Of a stretch of 64,000 bases of DNA, positions 1-8,566 are shown one piece after another; within the stretch, counting starts at the first letter, position 1, and each line of letters opens with the position of its first letter. Source of the DNA: UBA1731 sp045595285 (GTDB lineage: Bacteria > Verrucomicrobiota > Kiritimatiellia > RFP12 > UBA1067). The notes beneath the pieces were generated by a model. It had not been told where the DNA came from and did no database searches. It saw nothing but the letters and a program-made list of their open reading frames with translations. The stretch covers positions 1 to 64,000 of the forward strand of contig JAZOAC010000059.1 of the NCBI GenBank assembly GCA_045595285.1, given 5' to 3'. The position numbers and the translations under genes are program-made.

Positions 1-1
1 C

Positions 2-958
2 AAGCAGATATCGCCTGACTACTATGTGAACGTCAAGAATGCTTTTCAGTCTGCACCTGCGCTTGTGCAGTTCTGCAGAGAGCTTCCCGGTGAGAAAGTG
101 ATGCTCGCACATTCTCTTGGGAATATGCTCGTATCGTCCGCAGCGAAAGACCACGGACTTAATTATTCAAAGTATTACATGCTCAATGCCGCTGTGCCGA
201 TGGAGGCGTATGATAACGGATCGTTTTCTTCTGTCATGTGCGATGAAGAATGGGAGAAGGTTCCATCCAATTATTTGGCGGCCAATTGGAGTAAGCTTTT
301 CCCGGCAAATGATTTTCGTTCGTCGCTTTCGTGGCGTGGACGTTTTGCCGGAATTGCCAATGCCATAAACTGCTATTCTCCGACAGAGGATGTTTTGGCA
401 AATGCGGAAGTCGGGCAGCTTACATTATCTGGCGGAGCCTGGAAAATACAGGAGTTTACAAAAGGAACAACCGTTTGGCATGAACTCAATTCGCTTCCGT
501 TTCTTGATCTCAATGTCGCTTGTGAGGGTGGCTGGGGGATAAATACGCATTACTCCTTAAATCCGTTATGGTATGTGTATCAATATGGTTTTACGGATAA
601 GGTCCAGTCTGATATGACGCGAGAAGACGCGATAACGCATCCTCTGTTTACGCCGTTCAGAAGCGAAAGCGAAGCAATGCATTCCACGAATCTGTTCACA
701 ATAGCAGATGCTACGTATCGGGAGCAGCTTCGCGCGAAGTTTTTAGGCGATGCCATCCCTGCAACAAGCTTTGCGGCAGGGGCAAACTTTACAGGTGGTG
801 GATTGAAAAATCATAATATGCATGATGATATGCCTCGGGATGGATGGCCTCGTGATCAATTTGAATGGCTGCATTCTGATATTAAAGATGTTTCTTATTT
901 CTATGTGTATAAACTGTTTAATTACATTTTGCAAGGAGGAACGCCAAATGCACCATAA
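2..958 (+). CDS. Alpha/beta hydrolase (lipase/PGAP1-like), 5' end outside window
   Basis: The frame is open to the left edge, so the start lies outside the window; the GTG at 26 is only an internal codon. The visible part has the nucleophile-elbow motif AHSLGN about 35 residues in, followed by a strand (YYMLNAAVP). A plausible acid lies in NCYSPTEDVL, and a plausible base lies in WLHSDIKDV close to the C-terminus, in the usual Ser-Asp-His order. This suggests a serine esterase or lipase; the substrate cannot be told. The gene is somewhat AT-richer than the following porin. It overlaps the next gene by 11 bp, so the two are probably co-translated. Confidence 0.6.
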   Translation, partial: KQISPDYYVNVKNAFQSAPALVQFCRELPGEKVMLAHSLGNMLVSSAAKDHGLNYSKYYMLNAAVPMEAYDNGSFSSVMCDEEWEKVPSNYLAANWSKLFPANDFRSSLSWRGRFAGIANAINCYSPTEDVLANAEVGQLTLSGGAWKIQEFTKGTTVWHELNSLPFLDLNVACEGGWGINTHYSLNPLWYVYQYGFTDKVQSDMTREDAITHPLFTPFRSESEAMHSTNLFTIADATYREQLRAKFLGDAIPATSFAAGANFTGGGLKNHNMHDDMPRDGWPRDQFEWLHSDIKDVSYFYVYKLFNYILQGGTPNAP

Positions 959-1346
959 TAAGCTTTTAATATCATACATTGTGCTGTCATCTGTAATCAG
1001 TGGGTTTGCGGATAATGCACGCTTTTATGTTCAAGTTCTTGATTCAGTCACAAGTAAACCTATTTCTAACATATCTGTTCGGGGGACTTTTACGAGTAAG
1101 TATCCACGATGGGAAAATGCAACAGAATATTCAGGTTTTTCAGCAGTAACTGGCAAAGATGGATTTCTGTTTTTTAAGGGTGAAACAAATTGTGGACGGG
1201 CGGGTTTTAGGATAGATAAAACCTCGCATTATTATGGAACACCTTGGTTTCGTGTTCCCTTTGAAAATAAAGGGACATTACCGTTTTCATGGTGGCAGCC
1301 AGACAATCTCGTTGTGACAATCAAATTGCAACGAGTGCGCGCATGA
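948..1346 (+). CDS. Small secreted protein, unknown function
   Basis: 132 residues. The ATG at 948 is chosen because AAGGAGGA at 933-940 sits at ideal distance and because the N-terminus then becomes a signal peptide (MHHNKLLISYIVLSS, cleavage near GFA-DN). The mature part (FYVQVLDSVTSKPISNISVRG and later GKDGFLFFKGE) resembles a carboxypeptidase-regulatory-like or transthyretin-like beta-sandwich: 'property of X can change' phrasing followed by a glycine-rich turn. It overlaps the upstream hydrolase gene by 11 bp, suggesting a joint role outside the cytoplasm. I do not recognise a specific family. Confidence 0.55.
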   Translation: MHHNKLLISYIVLSSVISGFADNARFYVQVLDSVTSKPISNISVRGTFTSKYPRWENATEYSGFSAVTGKDGFLFFKGETNCGRAGFRIDKTSHYYGTPWFRVPFENKGTLPFSWWQPDNLVVTIKLQRVRA

Positions 1347-1384
1347 ACATTTTTTTCCTTCATTACCTGAATGAAAGGCAGATT

Positions 1385-1393
1385 TGGTATAAT
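1385..1393 (+). promoter_or_regulatory. Extended -10 promoter, near-leaderless
   Basis: TG-G-TATAAT. The box ends 11 nt before the ATG at 1405, so the predicted start of transcription leaves a leader of about 4-5 nt and no Shine-Dalgarno sequence. No clear -35 hexamer is visible. Confidence 0.7.
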
Positions 1394-1404
1394 ATGCGGC
1401 CGTA

Positions 1405-2832
1405 ATGAAAACGATGGTTAGCAGACTCGCCGCTTTTTCAGCGGCTTTTGTTTTTTCGGTGCCTTTTGCCGCCAATGCTTCGACAAATGCCGTGAGCTTT
1501 GACGCAGGTGCGGACCTGCGCGTACGGCAGGAGATAATGGACAATGTTCCCGGTACGCCCGGCGGCGGTGCGCAGGCTCCGGTTGTGCGCGGAAAGTCAA
1601 AGAACCAGATGCGGTTCCGTCTGCGCGCATGGGGGGATCTTAAACTGGGTGAGCATTTCCGCGTGTACACACGTCTCACGGACGCGCCCCGCTGGAACAT
1701 AACGCCGCAGCATTCCCGTGCATACGAGTTTCCGGATGAGCTGCTGCTCGACAATCTCTATCTTGACGCAACTGGGCTGTTCGACGACCGCATCGATTTC
1801 CGCATTGGACGCCAGGATGTGTGGGAGCCTGGAACCGGCGCACTCTTCGGTCTGCCGCACGTATTTGCGGACGGCACGCCCGGCGACGGTAGCCGCACCC
1901 TGTACACGGACATGGCGCGCATCACATGGCATGTGACGGATGAATCGAAGTTCGACGCATTCACGCTCTACGATTCAGACCGCAACAAGCTCCGCTGGGG
2001 AACGGGCGGGTCCCGCAACCGTTCGCTCAACGGTCTAGGCGGCAACAAGCCTGAAATGGACGAATTCGGCGCCGGTCTCGTGTGGAGTTCGAACATTGGA
2101 GGTCCGGAGGCTGTCCCATATCAGCTCTTCACCATCTTCAAGAAGAACTATTCCTACCACGACACCAGGGACGTGAAGCATCCCGGCAAGGATCTGACGG
2201 TGTTCGGCGCCCGTGCGATGCCGCAGCTTACGGACGAGCTGTCGCTTGAACTGGAGGGAATGTCCCAGGTCGGCGAAACGACGGACGGCGATTTCTGCAA
2301 CGGATGGAGCGGATTCGCGGGAATCGACTGGCGTACGGTCGTCTCGGAGAGGTTCAAGCCTTACGCAAAGCTCTCCGTCACGTACATGAGCGGCGACAAG
2401 GATGCCGCCACGCAGGACGGCGGACACAAGGCCTGGGATCCGCTGTGGGCCCGCGGCGTCGAGAACTCCGAAATGTTCCTCTACGGCACGCTCTACGGAG
2501 TCGGCTGGTGGAGCAACCTCATCCACCCGAAGCTTACGTTCGGTTCCTCGTTCGGGAAATACCATAGGCTGAACTTTTCGTCCGGCCCCATGTTCGCAGC
2601 CGAGAACGACGGTCTCGGACATGCCGACGGACGCCGCAGCGGGGACTTCAAGGGATGGATCCACCAGACCCGCTACGACTTCCCCCTGCTGATTGCGCCC
2701 GAGAATGCGTCCGGCATCAGCCGCTTCGAGATATTCGGGCACCTTCTCGCCGAGTTCTTCAATCCCGGCGACTACTACGACACCCAGCGTCCCGCATGGT
2801 TCGTCCGTTGGCAGATCGACATCAAATTCTAA
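1405..2832 (+). CDS. Outer-membrane porin (alginate-export/OprB-like beta-barrel)
   Basis: 475 residues. A signal peptide (MKTMVSRLAAFSAAFVFSVPFAANA) is followed by a beta-barrel pattern of alternating hydrophobic residues. Motifs such as LRVRQEIMDN, MRFRLRAWGDLKL and DFRIGRQDVW resemble the alginate-export family, whose members form substrate-selective outer-membrane channels. The protein ends in a phenylalanine after WQIDIKF, the usual C-terminal signal for outer-membrane insertion. The gene has its own extended -10 promoter and almost no leader. It is followed 21 bp later by trpS, which may be partly co-transcribed. The transported solute cannot be told. Confidence 0.75.
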   Translation: MKTMVSRLAAFSAAFVFSVPFAANASTNAVSFDAGADLRVRQEIMDNVPGTPGGGAQAPVVRGKSKNQMRFRLRAWGDLKLGEHFRVYTRLTDAPRWNITPQHSRAYEFPDELLLDNLYLDATGLFDDRIDFRIGRQDVWEPGTGALFGLPHVFADGTPGDGSRTLYTDMARITWHVTDESKFDAFTLYDSDRNKLRWGTGGSRNRSLNGLGGNKPEMDEFGAGLVWSSNIGGPEAVPYQLFTIFKKNYSYHDTRDVKHPGKDLTVFGARAMPQLTDELSLELEGMSQVGETTDGDFCNGWSGFAGIDWRTVVSERFKPYAKLSVTYMSGDKDAATQDGGHKAWDPLWARGVENSEMFLYGTLYGVGWWSNLIHPKLTFGSSFGKYHRLNFSSGPMFAAENDGLGHADGRRSGDFKGWIHQTRYDFPLLIAPENASGISRFEIFGHLLAEFFNPGDYYDTQRPAWFVRWQIDIKF

Positions 2833-2853
2833 AACAGGAAACAGAAAGTAATC

Positions 2854-3813
2854 ATGAGAATCCTTACCGGCATCCAGCCTTCGGGCAAACTCCACTGGGG
2901 CAACTATTTCGGCGCGATGAAGTCGATGTTCGACCTTCAGGAGAAGGGCGACATCTTCATGTTCATCGCGAACTACCACGCCATGACGACCGTGCGCGAC
3001 GGGGCGACGCTCCGCGAAGCCACCCGCGACGTGGCCCTCGACTATCTCGCGTGCGGACTCGATCCTGACAAGGCGGTCATCTACCGCCAGAGCGACGTGC
3101 CCGAGGTGCAGGAGCTCGCATGGTTCCTTTCGTGTCTCACGCCGATGGGGCTTCTTGAGCGCTGCCACAGCTACAAGGACAAGATGGCGCACGGTTTCGA
3201 CGCCACGCATGGCCTTTTCGCGTATCCCGTGCTTATGGCCGCCGACATTCTCATCATGAATGCCGCTCTCGTTCCTGTGGGCAAGGACCAGAAGCAGCAT
3301 CTGGAGGTGACCCGCGACCTGGCGCAGAAGTTCAACAACGCTTTCGGCGAGATATTCAAGCTTCCCGACGCATACATCCCCGAATCTGTCGCGACGATTC
3401 CCGGCACCGACGGACAGAAGATGTCCAAGAGCTATCGGAACACGATCGGCCTTTTCGAGGACGCAAAGGCCATAAAGAAGAAAGTCATGGGGATCGTCAC
3501 AGACTCCACGCCGATGGAGGAGCCCAAGGAGCCCGAGGGCAATTCGATATACGAACTCTACAAGCTTTTCGCGACGCCGGATGAGGTTGCGCAGATGGCT
3601 GCAAGCTTTCGCGCCGGGAACTACGGCTACGGCCATGCGAAGAAGGCGCTGCTCGAGGCGTACCACCGTCTCTTCGATCCGTTCCGCGCCAGGCGCGAGG
3701 AACTCGCCAAGGATCCCGACACGCTTGAGGACATTCTCAAGGCCGGTGCGGTGAAGGCCCGCGCCGCCGCCGCTTCCACAATGGAGAAGGTCCGCGCCGC
3801 CGTCGGACTGTAA
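2854..3813 (+). CDS. trpS: Tryptophanyl-tRNA synthetase
   Basis: 319 residues, a normal bacterial length. This cytoplasmic class I synthetase charges tRNA-Trp with tryptophan. The HIGH-type signature is PSGKLHWGN at residues 9-17, and the KMSKS loop is intact at residues 189-193 (GQKMSKS). The core GLLERCHSYKDK and the tail are typical of the family. The ATG at 2854 has a weak ribosome site (ACAGGAAAC). xseA begins 4 nt after the stop, so the two are co-transcribed. Confidence 0.95.
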   Translation: MRILTGIQPSGKLHWGNYFGAMKSMFDLQEKGDIFMFIANYHAMTTVRDGATLREATRDVALDYLACGLDPDKAVIYRQSDVPEVQELAWFLSCLTPMGLLERCHSYKDKMAHGFDATHGLFAYPVLMAADILIMNAALVPVGKDQKQHLEVTRDLAQKFNNAFGEIFKLPDAYIPESVATIPGTDGQKMSKSYRNTIGLFEDAKAIKKKVMGIVTDSTPMEEPKEPEGNSIYELYKLFATPDEVAQMAASFRAGNYGYGHAKKALLEAYHRLFDPFRARREELAKDPDTLEDILKAGAVKARAAAASTMEKVRAAVGL

Positions 3814-3817
3814 TCCC

Positions 3818-5101
3818 GTGGCGGACAAGGACCAGAAGATAAAGGTCTATGGCGTAAGTGAACTCACGGACGCCATAAAGGACCTTTTCAGGCGGTTCGA
3901 CAAGATATACGTTGAAGGCGAGATATCCGGCTGGAAGGTATATGCCAGCGGTCATGCCTACTTTACCGTAAAGGACGAGAACGCGCAGCTATCTTGCGTG
4001 ATGTTCTCGAGTGCGATAGCAAGATGCAAGGCTGCCCCCCGGTTGAGGGACGGTGCGAAGGTGTGCCTGTACGGACGCCTTGACGTATATGCACCGCGCG
4101 GCAGTTATCAGATGGTTGTTCTCGCCGCAAAGATTGCCGGCGAGGGCGATCTGATGGCGCGTTTCAACGAACTCAAGGAGCGTCTTGGGAAAGAAGGGCT
4201 TTTCGATCGCGGACGCAAACGCAGACTTCCGTTCCTTCCGCATAGGATAGGGGTTGTGACGTCTCCGTCCGGCGCAGTCATACATGACATGTGCACGGTG
4301 CTTACGCGCAGATTCCCCAATCTTGAGATAAGGCTGTATCCGGTCAAGGTTCAGGGGCCCGGCGCGAAGGAGGAGATTGTCGAGGGCATCAGGTTCTTCA
4401 ACAGGCCTTCCTCAGATTGGGTGCCGGACATACTGATAGTCGGCAGGGGCGGCGGTTCGATAGAGGACCTTTGGGCGTTCAACGAGGAGTGCGTGGTCCG
4501 CGCCGTCGCGGCATCCGGAATCCCTACGATAAGTGCGGTCGGCCACGAGACAGATTTCACGCTGTGCGATTTCGCCGCCGACGTAAGGGCGGGCACGCCG
4601 TCGATCGCCGCCGAGATTGCAGTGCCGGTAAGGTCAGAACTCGTGGATCAGGTGAACGGTCTGGCGGAGCGACTGAAACGCGCGCCAGAACGGGCGGGTG
4701 AAGTTTACGCGCAGCGCATCGACCATCTTGCGCTTCGCCTTTCTTCAGCCCTGCGCAGTTCTGCATCTGCGGCGGAGGCGCGGCTTTCGCGGTCGGCACA
4801 GCGTCTGCTTCCGGCGTTGAAGGATGCTGTTGTGGTGGCGGAGCGTCGTCTGTCCGCCCTTGATCAGAAACTGCTTCCCTCCATAAGGGAATCCGTTTCG
4901 GGATGCGAGAGGCGTCTTGTCGCGGCGGAGGCGAAGATGAAGCTTCTCGATCCAAACAATCCGCTCAAGCGCGGCTATACGCTCACTTTTGACGCCGACG
5001 GGGCAATTGTCCGCAGTGTTTCTGCCGTCAGGCAGGGAGATGTGCTCACGACGCGTTTTGCCGACGGAGAGATAGTGAGCAGTGTATGTCGACTTCGGTA
5101 A
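3818..5101 (+). CDS. xseA: Exodeoxyribonuclease VII large subunit
   Basis: 427 residues from a GTG start, 4 nt after trpS. The enzyme degrades single-stranded DNA in both directions and works in repair and recombination. An N-terminal OB-fold (VYGVSELTDAIKDLF, VEGEISGWKVYASGHAYF) is followed by the catalytic domain with RGGGSIEDLWAFNEE and SAVGHETDFTLCDF. A long alpha-helical coiled stretch (about residues 270-385) follows, then the closing motif LLDPNNPLKRGYTL. The small subunit gene xseB, often adjacent, is not seen here. Confidence 0.95.
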   Translation: MADKDQKIKVYGVSELTDAIKDLFRRFDKIYVEGEISGWKVYASGHAYFTVKDENAQLSCVMFSSAIARCKAAPRLRDGAKVCLYGRLDVYAPRGSYQMVVLAAKIAGEGDLMARFNELKERLGKEGLFDRGRKRRLPFLPHRIGVVTSPSGAVIHDMCTVLTRRFPNLEIRLYPVKVQGPGAKEEIVEGIRFFNRPSSDWVPDILIVGRGGGSIEDLWAFNEECVVRAVAASGIPTISAVGHETDFTLCDFAADVRAGTPSIAAEIAVPVRSELVDQVNGLAERLKRAPERAGEVYAQRIDHLALRLSSALRSSASAAEARLSRSAQRLLPALKDAVVVAERRLSALDQKLLPSIRESVSGCERRLVAAEAKMKLLDPNNPLKRGYTLTFDADGAIVRSVSAVRQGDVLTTRFADGEIVSSVCRLR

Positions 5102-5165
5102 TTCCTTTGCCGGTTGAAGGGCCAAGGTCTATGAAAAGAACCTCAACACGATTCTGACAAAGTTT

Positions 5166-5174
5166 TGATATAAT
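5166..5174 (+). promoter_or_regulatory. Extended -10 promoter, near-leaderless
   Basis: TG-A-TATAAT. It ends 11 nt before the ATG at 5186, the same spacing as the porin promoter, so the leader should be about 4-5 nt. No ribosome-binding site is visible and no good -35 hexamer at 16-18 bp. Confidence 0.7.
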
Positions 5175-5185
5175 TAACGGCAATT

Positions 5186-6841
5186 ATGAAAGACATGTTT
5201 ATCGTTCTTCTGACGGTTGCGGGTGGTCTCGGCACCTTTCTGCTTGGCATGAAACATCTGTCCGAAGGCCTTCAGGCCGTAAGCGGCCGTGGACTCAGGC
5301 GTTTCATGGCGCTTGCCACCACCCACCGGCTCGCCGGAATCGCCACCGGATGCGTTTCCACGGTCATTGTGCAGTCGAGTTCGATCATTACGGTAATCGC
5401 CGTCGGGTTTGTGTCTTCAGGCCTCTTGGATCTGACGCAGGCGATAAATGTGATCATCGGTTCGAATATCGGTACGACGACAACGGCGTGGATCATAGCG
5501 TTTGTCCCAGATGTCGGGCTTTTGGGGCTTTCCGTCGTTGCGCTGGGTGCGGTATTCTATTTCTTCATAAACAGGGAAACCGCCCACAATTTCGGCTTGG
5601 CTCTCATGGGTCTTGGATTTGTGTTCATGGGCCTTTACTGGATGAACGAAGGCGTCGCGCCTCTCAAGCAGAACGAGTCCGTTCGGGCTGCGTTTGCGGC
5701 GCTGGACGCAGGCACGGTCGTTGGTCTTCTCAAGTGCTTTGCTGTGTCGATCATTTTCACCGCGGTGGTGCAGAGTTCCGCCGCGACCACGGCGATCGCC
5801 ATGACGCTTTCGATGCAGGGGGTCATTTCTTTCGAGACAGCCGCCGCCACCGTGTTCGGCATGAACATCGGAACCACGGTCACCGCCTGGCTTGCGGCGT
5901 TCGGAAGCACCACGGAGGCCAAGCGAACCGCCATGGCGCATACCCTCTTCAATGTTGTCGGGACGGTCGTGCTGATACCGCTCTTCATTCCCGTGATGCT
6001 TCCTGTGTCCAAGGCCTTGTTCCCCAACTGGGCGACGTCCCCCGCCGCACCCATGGCCGCCGTGCATACCGGGTTCAACATTGTCACGACGCTTCTTTTC
6101 TTCCCGTTCGTGAGGCACTTTGCCCGCTTTGTGACCTGGCTGGTTCCGGCGAAGACCGAACGCGAACAGACTCGTCTCACCTATCTTAACAAGCGAGTGA
6201 AGCAGTCTCCGCAGATCGCCTGCGAACAGGCCGCACGCGAGGTCCTTTTCATGGCGAACAGCAATGTCGAGATGATGGCCAACGTGCGCGCCGCCATTGA
6301 CGGCACGGCGAACGATGAGGACGTCGATCATGTGTTCCGCCGCGAAGGGATCCTCGACAGGGTACAACAGGAGATCACGGAGTTCCTCGGTCGTGTCATG
6401 ACGTCCCGTCTCCCCGAGGATGTGGCCAGTCAGGCCCGTTCGCTTCTCAGGATCACGGACGAGCTTGAGACGATCTCCGACGAGGAATGCACAATCATAA
6501 AGGCCTTGAAGCGGTTCCGCGACGGTGGCGGCGAATTTGCGGGTGACGCCCGTTCCGTGGTGCTCGACATCCAGGGGCGCGTCGCGGCCTTTGCCGCCGC
6601 CGTGAACGTCTCTCTCGAATATTGCGAGAACAACTTCACCGGCAGGCCGGTCGCAAACGCAGACGAGCTTTCCGACGAAATCCGTGGACGAGTGCGCGAT
6701 GCCCGTCAGGCCGCGCTGCTTACGGTCGGCTCTTCGCCGATGCGCACCCTGGCGCAGCTCGACATTCTCAACGCTTTCGACAGGATGCGCAGCTGCTACC
6801 TGAATATTTCCCAGACCCTTGCCGGCGGAAAGCACGTTTAA
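5186..6841 (+). CDS. Na/Pi cotransporter family protein with PhoU-like tail
   Basis: 551 residues. It likely couples sodium entry to phosphate uptake across the inner membrane. Both inverted-repeat signature motifs are present: QSSSIITV from Gln63 and QSSAATTA from Gln196, each beside a GxNIGTT segment. About eight hydrophobic segments fill residues 1-320. The C-terminal ~200 residues (NVEMMANVRAAIDG to LDILNAFDRM) are a helical PhoU-like domain. A PhoB/PhoR-like pair directly downstream fits a phosphate-response unit, although the pair could serve other signals. Confidence 0.88.
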   Translation: MKDMFIVLLTVAGGLGTFLLGMKHLSEGLQAVSGRGLRRFMALATTHRLAGIATGCVSTVIVQSSSIITVIAVGFVSSGLLDLTQAINVIIGSNIGTTTTAWIIAFVPDVGLLGLSVVALGAVFYFFINRETAHNFGLALMGLGFVFMGLYWMNEGVAPLKQNESVRAAFAALDAGTVVGLLKCFAVSIIFTAVVQSSAATTAIAMTLSMQGVISFETAAATVFGMNIGTTVTAWLAAFGSTTEAKRTAMAHTLFNVVGTVVLIPLFIPVMLPVSKALFPNWATSPAAPMAAVHTGFNIVTTLLFFPFVRHFARFVTWLVPAKTEREQTRLTYLNKRVKQSPQIACEQAAREVLFMANSNVEMMANVRAAIDGTANDEDVDHVFRREGILDRVQQEITEFLGRVMTSRLPEDVASQARSLLRITDELETISDEECTIIKALKRFRDGGGEFAGDARSVVLDIQGRVAAFAAAVNVSLEYCENNFTGRPVANADELSDEIRGRVRDARQAALLTVGSSPMRTLAQLDILNAFDRMRSCYLNISQTLAGGKHV

Positions 6842-6863
6842 TCAAGGAAGAACGGGGTGCGCC

Positions 6864-7544
6864 ATGTCTGCGGAGACAATCGTCATAGTCGAGGATGACG
6901 CCGCAATCCGCAGTGTGCTTCGCGTTCTTCTTCGCGGCGCGGGGTTTGCCCACATAAAGGAGGCTGAACGCGGTGATGACGGACTTAAGCTTGTTCGTGA
7001 GATTCGTCCATCGCTTGTGCTTCTCGATCTGATGCTTCCGGGATTGGACGGCTTTTCCGTCTGCCGCCGCATTCGTGAGACGAAGGAGATTGCGTCCACA
7101 CCCGTAATAATGCTCACCGCAAGAAGCGAAGAGATAGATGTGGTGCGAGGATTGGAGTGCGGCGCCGACGACTATGTAACCAAGCCGTTCTCGCGTCAGG
7201 TGCTGCTTGCCCGCATACGCGCAGTCTTGCGCCGTCCGGAGTCGATGAAGGATGAATCGCCGGAGTTTGACGGACTAGTCTTTGATCCCGATTCCCATGC
7301 CGTCGTTCTGAACGGCGCGCGGCTGAATCTCACCGGCAGCGAGTACAAGGTGCTGGAGCTCCTGCTCCTGCGTCCGGAGCGCGTCTATACGCGCGCCCAG
7401 ATCATCGACCATACGCAGAATGCGGACAAGACCGTCACCGAAAGGGCGGTGGATGTCCAGATTGTGGGATTGCGCCGCAAACTGGGTGCGTGGGCCGAAC
7501 ACATAGAGACGATTCGCGGCGTCGGATACCGTTTCAAGCCATGA
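6864..7544 (+). CDS. OmpR/PhoB-type response regulator
   Basis: 226 residues from the ATG at 6864, which gives a clean start of the receiver domain (ETIVIVEDDAAIRSVL). The phosphoacceptor is Asp55 in LVLLDLMLPGLDG, with the acidic pair EDD near the start, Thr in MLTARSEE and Lys in DYVTKPFSR. The C-terminal winged helix (LTGSEYKVLELLLLRPERVYTR to GVGYRFKP) is of the OmpR/PhoB type. It lies 22 bp after the Na/Pi transporter gene and shares ATGA with the kinase gene. PhoB is the best guess from context; the target genes are unknown. Confidence 0.9.
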   Translation: MSAETIVIVEDDAAIRSVLRVLLRGAGFAHIKEAERGDDGLKLVREIRPSLVLLDLMLPGLDGFSVCRRIRETKEIASTPVIMLTARSEEIDVVRGLECGADDYVTKPFSRQVLLARIRAVLRRPESMKDESPEFDGLVFDPDSHAVVLNGARLNLTGSEYKVLELLLLRPERVYTRAQIIDHTQNADKTVTERAVDVQIVGLRRKLGAWAEHIETIRGVGYRFKP

Positions 7545-8416
7545 TTGCGTTCCTTTCATCATTGTACCTGCCTGATGTCTTGGGAGTGGTGCTTGCTGTA
7601 CTCCTCGGCGCCTTTGTTTTCGCTGCTGCATTTTATGCGGTGCGGCGGACCCGCGCGAAACTCGCGCGGCTCACCGGCGAACGTGACGCAAAGGAGCGGC
7701 TACTTGTGGAAATGCGCAAACTCGAGAAGTTCCGGCGTGAGTTCGTCTCAAACGTAACCCACGAGATACGCACGCCCTTGACCGGCATTCTCGGAGCGGT
7801 TGACGTGCTTGCGGAGGATGAATCGCTCGCACCGGAGGACAGGACGGCCATGCTGGCCGTGCTGAAGGAACAGTCTACGCGCCTCGACAAGCTTGCGCAG
7901 GACATTCTCTCCCTGGCTCGCATAGAGCATTTGGAAGACGGCGGCGAGAAACGCGATTTTGCCGTGTGCGACCTCTCGGACGTGATGAAGAACGTGTTCA
8001 CGCTGATGCGTCCGAAGGCTGCGGCGCAAGGCGTAGGGCTCGTGCTTCTGCGCAATGACCGGTTGCGGATTGCGTGCGACGCCGCCCGCATCGAGGAGGC
8101 GGTCCAGAATCTGGTGGAGAACGCGCTTCGGTATTCGGGATCGCTCACGGTGGAGCTTTCGCTCGAGGCAGAAGGCGGACGCGCCAGGATTTCCGTCGTA
8201 GACAGGGGGATCGGCATCCCGAAGGAGCATCAGGCCCGCATCTTTGAGCGATTCTACCGGGTGGACAAGGCGCGCAGCCGGGAGATCGGCGGTACAGGAC
8301 TCGGACTGGCGATTGTCAAGCACATCGCCCAGCTTCATTGCGGCGAAGTGTCTGTCGTGTCAGATCCGGGCGTCGGCAGCACCTTTACGATCTCGATTAT
8401 TGGGTCAGGGAAATAG
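7541..8416 (+). CDS. PhoR-like sensor histidine kinase
   Basis: 291 residues. The start at 7541 is set by the ATGA overlap with the regulator gene. A single N-terminal membrane helix (about residues 8-35) is followed by a short linker with no extracytoplasmic or PAS domain. The dimerisation box is FVSNVTHEIRTPLTG with phosphoacceptor His74. The ATPase domain has NLVENALRYS (N box), DRGIGIPKEH (G1), FERFYRVD (F) and GGTGLGLAIVKHI (G2). The lack of a sensor domain is as in PhoR-type kinases that read transporter state through PhoU, which fits the PhoU-like tail of the neighbouring symporter (inference). Confidence 0.9.
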   Translation: MIAFLSSLYLPDVLGVVLAVLLGAFVFAAAFYAVRRTRAKLARLTGERDAKERLLVEMRKLEKFRREFVSNVTHEIRTPLTGILGAVDVLAEDESLAPEDRTAMLAVLKEQSTRLDKLAQDILSLARIEHLEDGGEKRDFAVCDLSDVMKNVFTLMRPKAAAQGVGLVLLRNDRLRIACDAARIEEAVQNLVENALRYSGSLTVELSLEAEGGRARISVVDRGIGIPKEHQARIFERFYRVDKARSREIGGTGLGLAIVKHIAQLHCGEVSVVSDPGVGSTFTISIIGSGK

Positions 8417-8474
8417 CAGACATGACGATACTCCCGACGCGGAGCGTTTTGCCGATGCCATGCAGAACGGGACG

Positions 8475-8496
8475 GGCCGTTTTTCCGGCCGTTTTT
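8475..8496 (+). terminator. Possible intrinsic terminator after the two-component genes
   Basis: A 5-bp GC stem (GGCCG 8475-8479 with CGGCC 8486-8490) is followed by G and five T residues. The stem is short but well placed between the kinase stop and the kdsA promoter. Confidence 0.5.
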
Positions 8497-8531
8497 CCTG
8501 TTAAAAAACAACTCTCAAGCACATTGTTTTT

Positions 8532-8540
8532 TGGTATAAT
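8532..8540 (+). promoter_or_regulatory. Extended -10 promoter for the kdsA-lpt-hprK run
   Basis: TG-G-TATAAT, preceded by a T-run. Predicted start near 8547 gives a leader of about 20 nt carrying GGAG before the ATG at 8567. Confidence 0.7.
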
Positions 8541-8566
8541 ACGGCGTTGGAGAAATAAATACTTTC

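Noticed and set aside
2035..3828. 597-codon open frame on the minus strand
   Set aside because: It lies antisense to the porin and trpS, both with clear family motifs. It is Arg/Glu/Leu/His-rich nonsense typical of GC-rich shadows.
5086..5157. 23-codon frame overlapping the end of xseA, considered as xseB
   Set aside because: Far too short and unlike the small subunit of exonuclease VII.
5417..6835. 472-codon minus-strand frame
   Set aside because: Antisense to the Na/Pi transporter gene, with low-complexity His/Arg composition and no motif.
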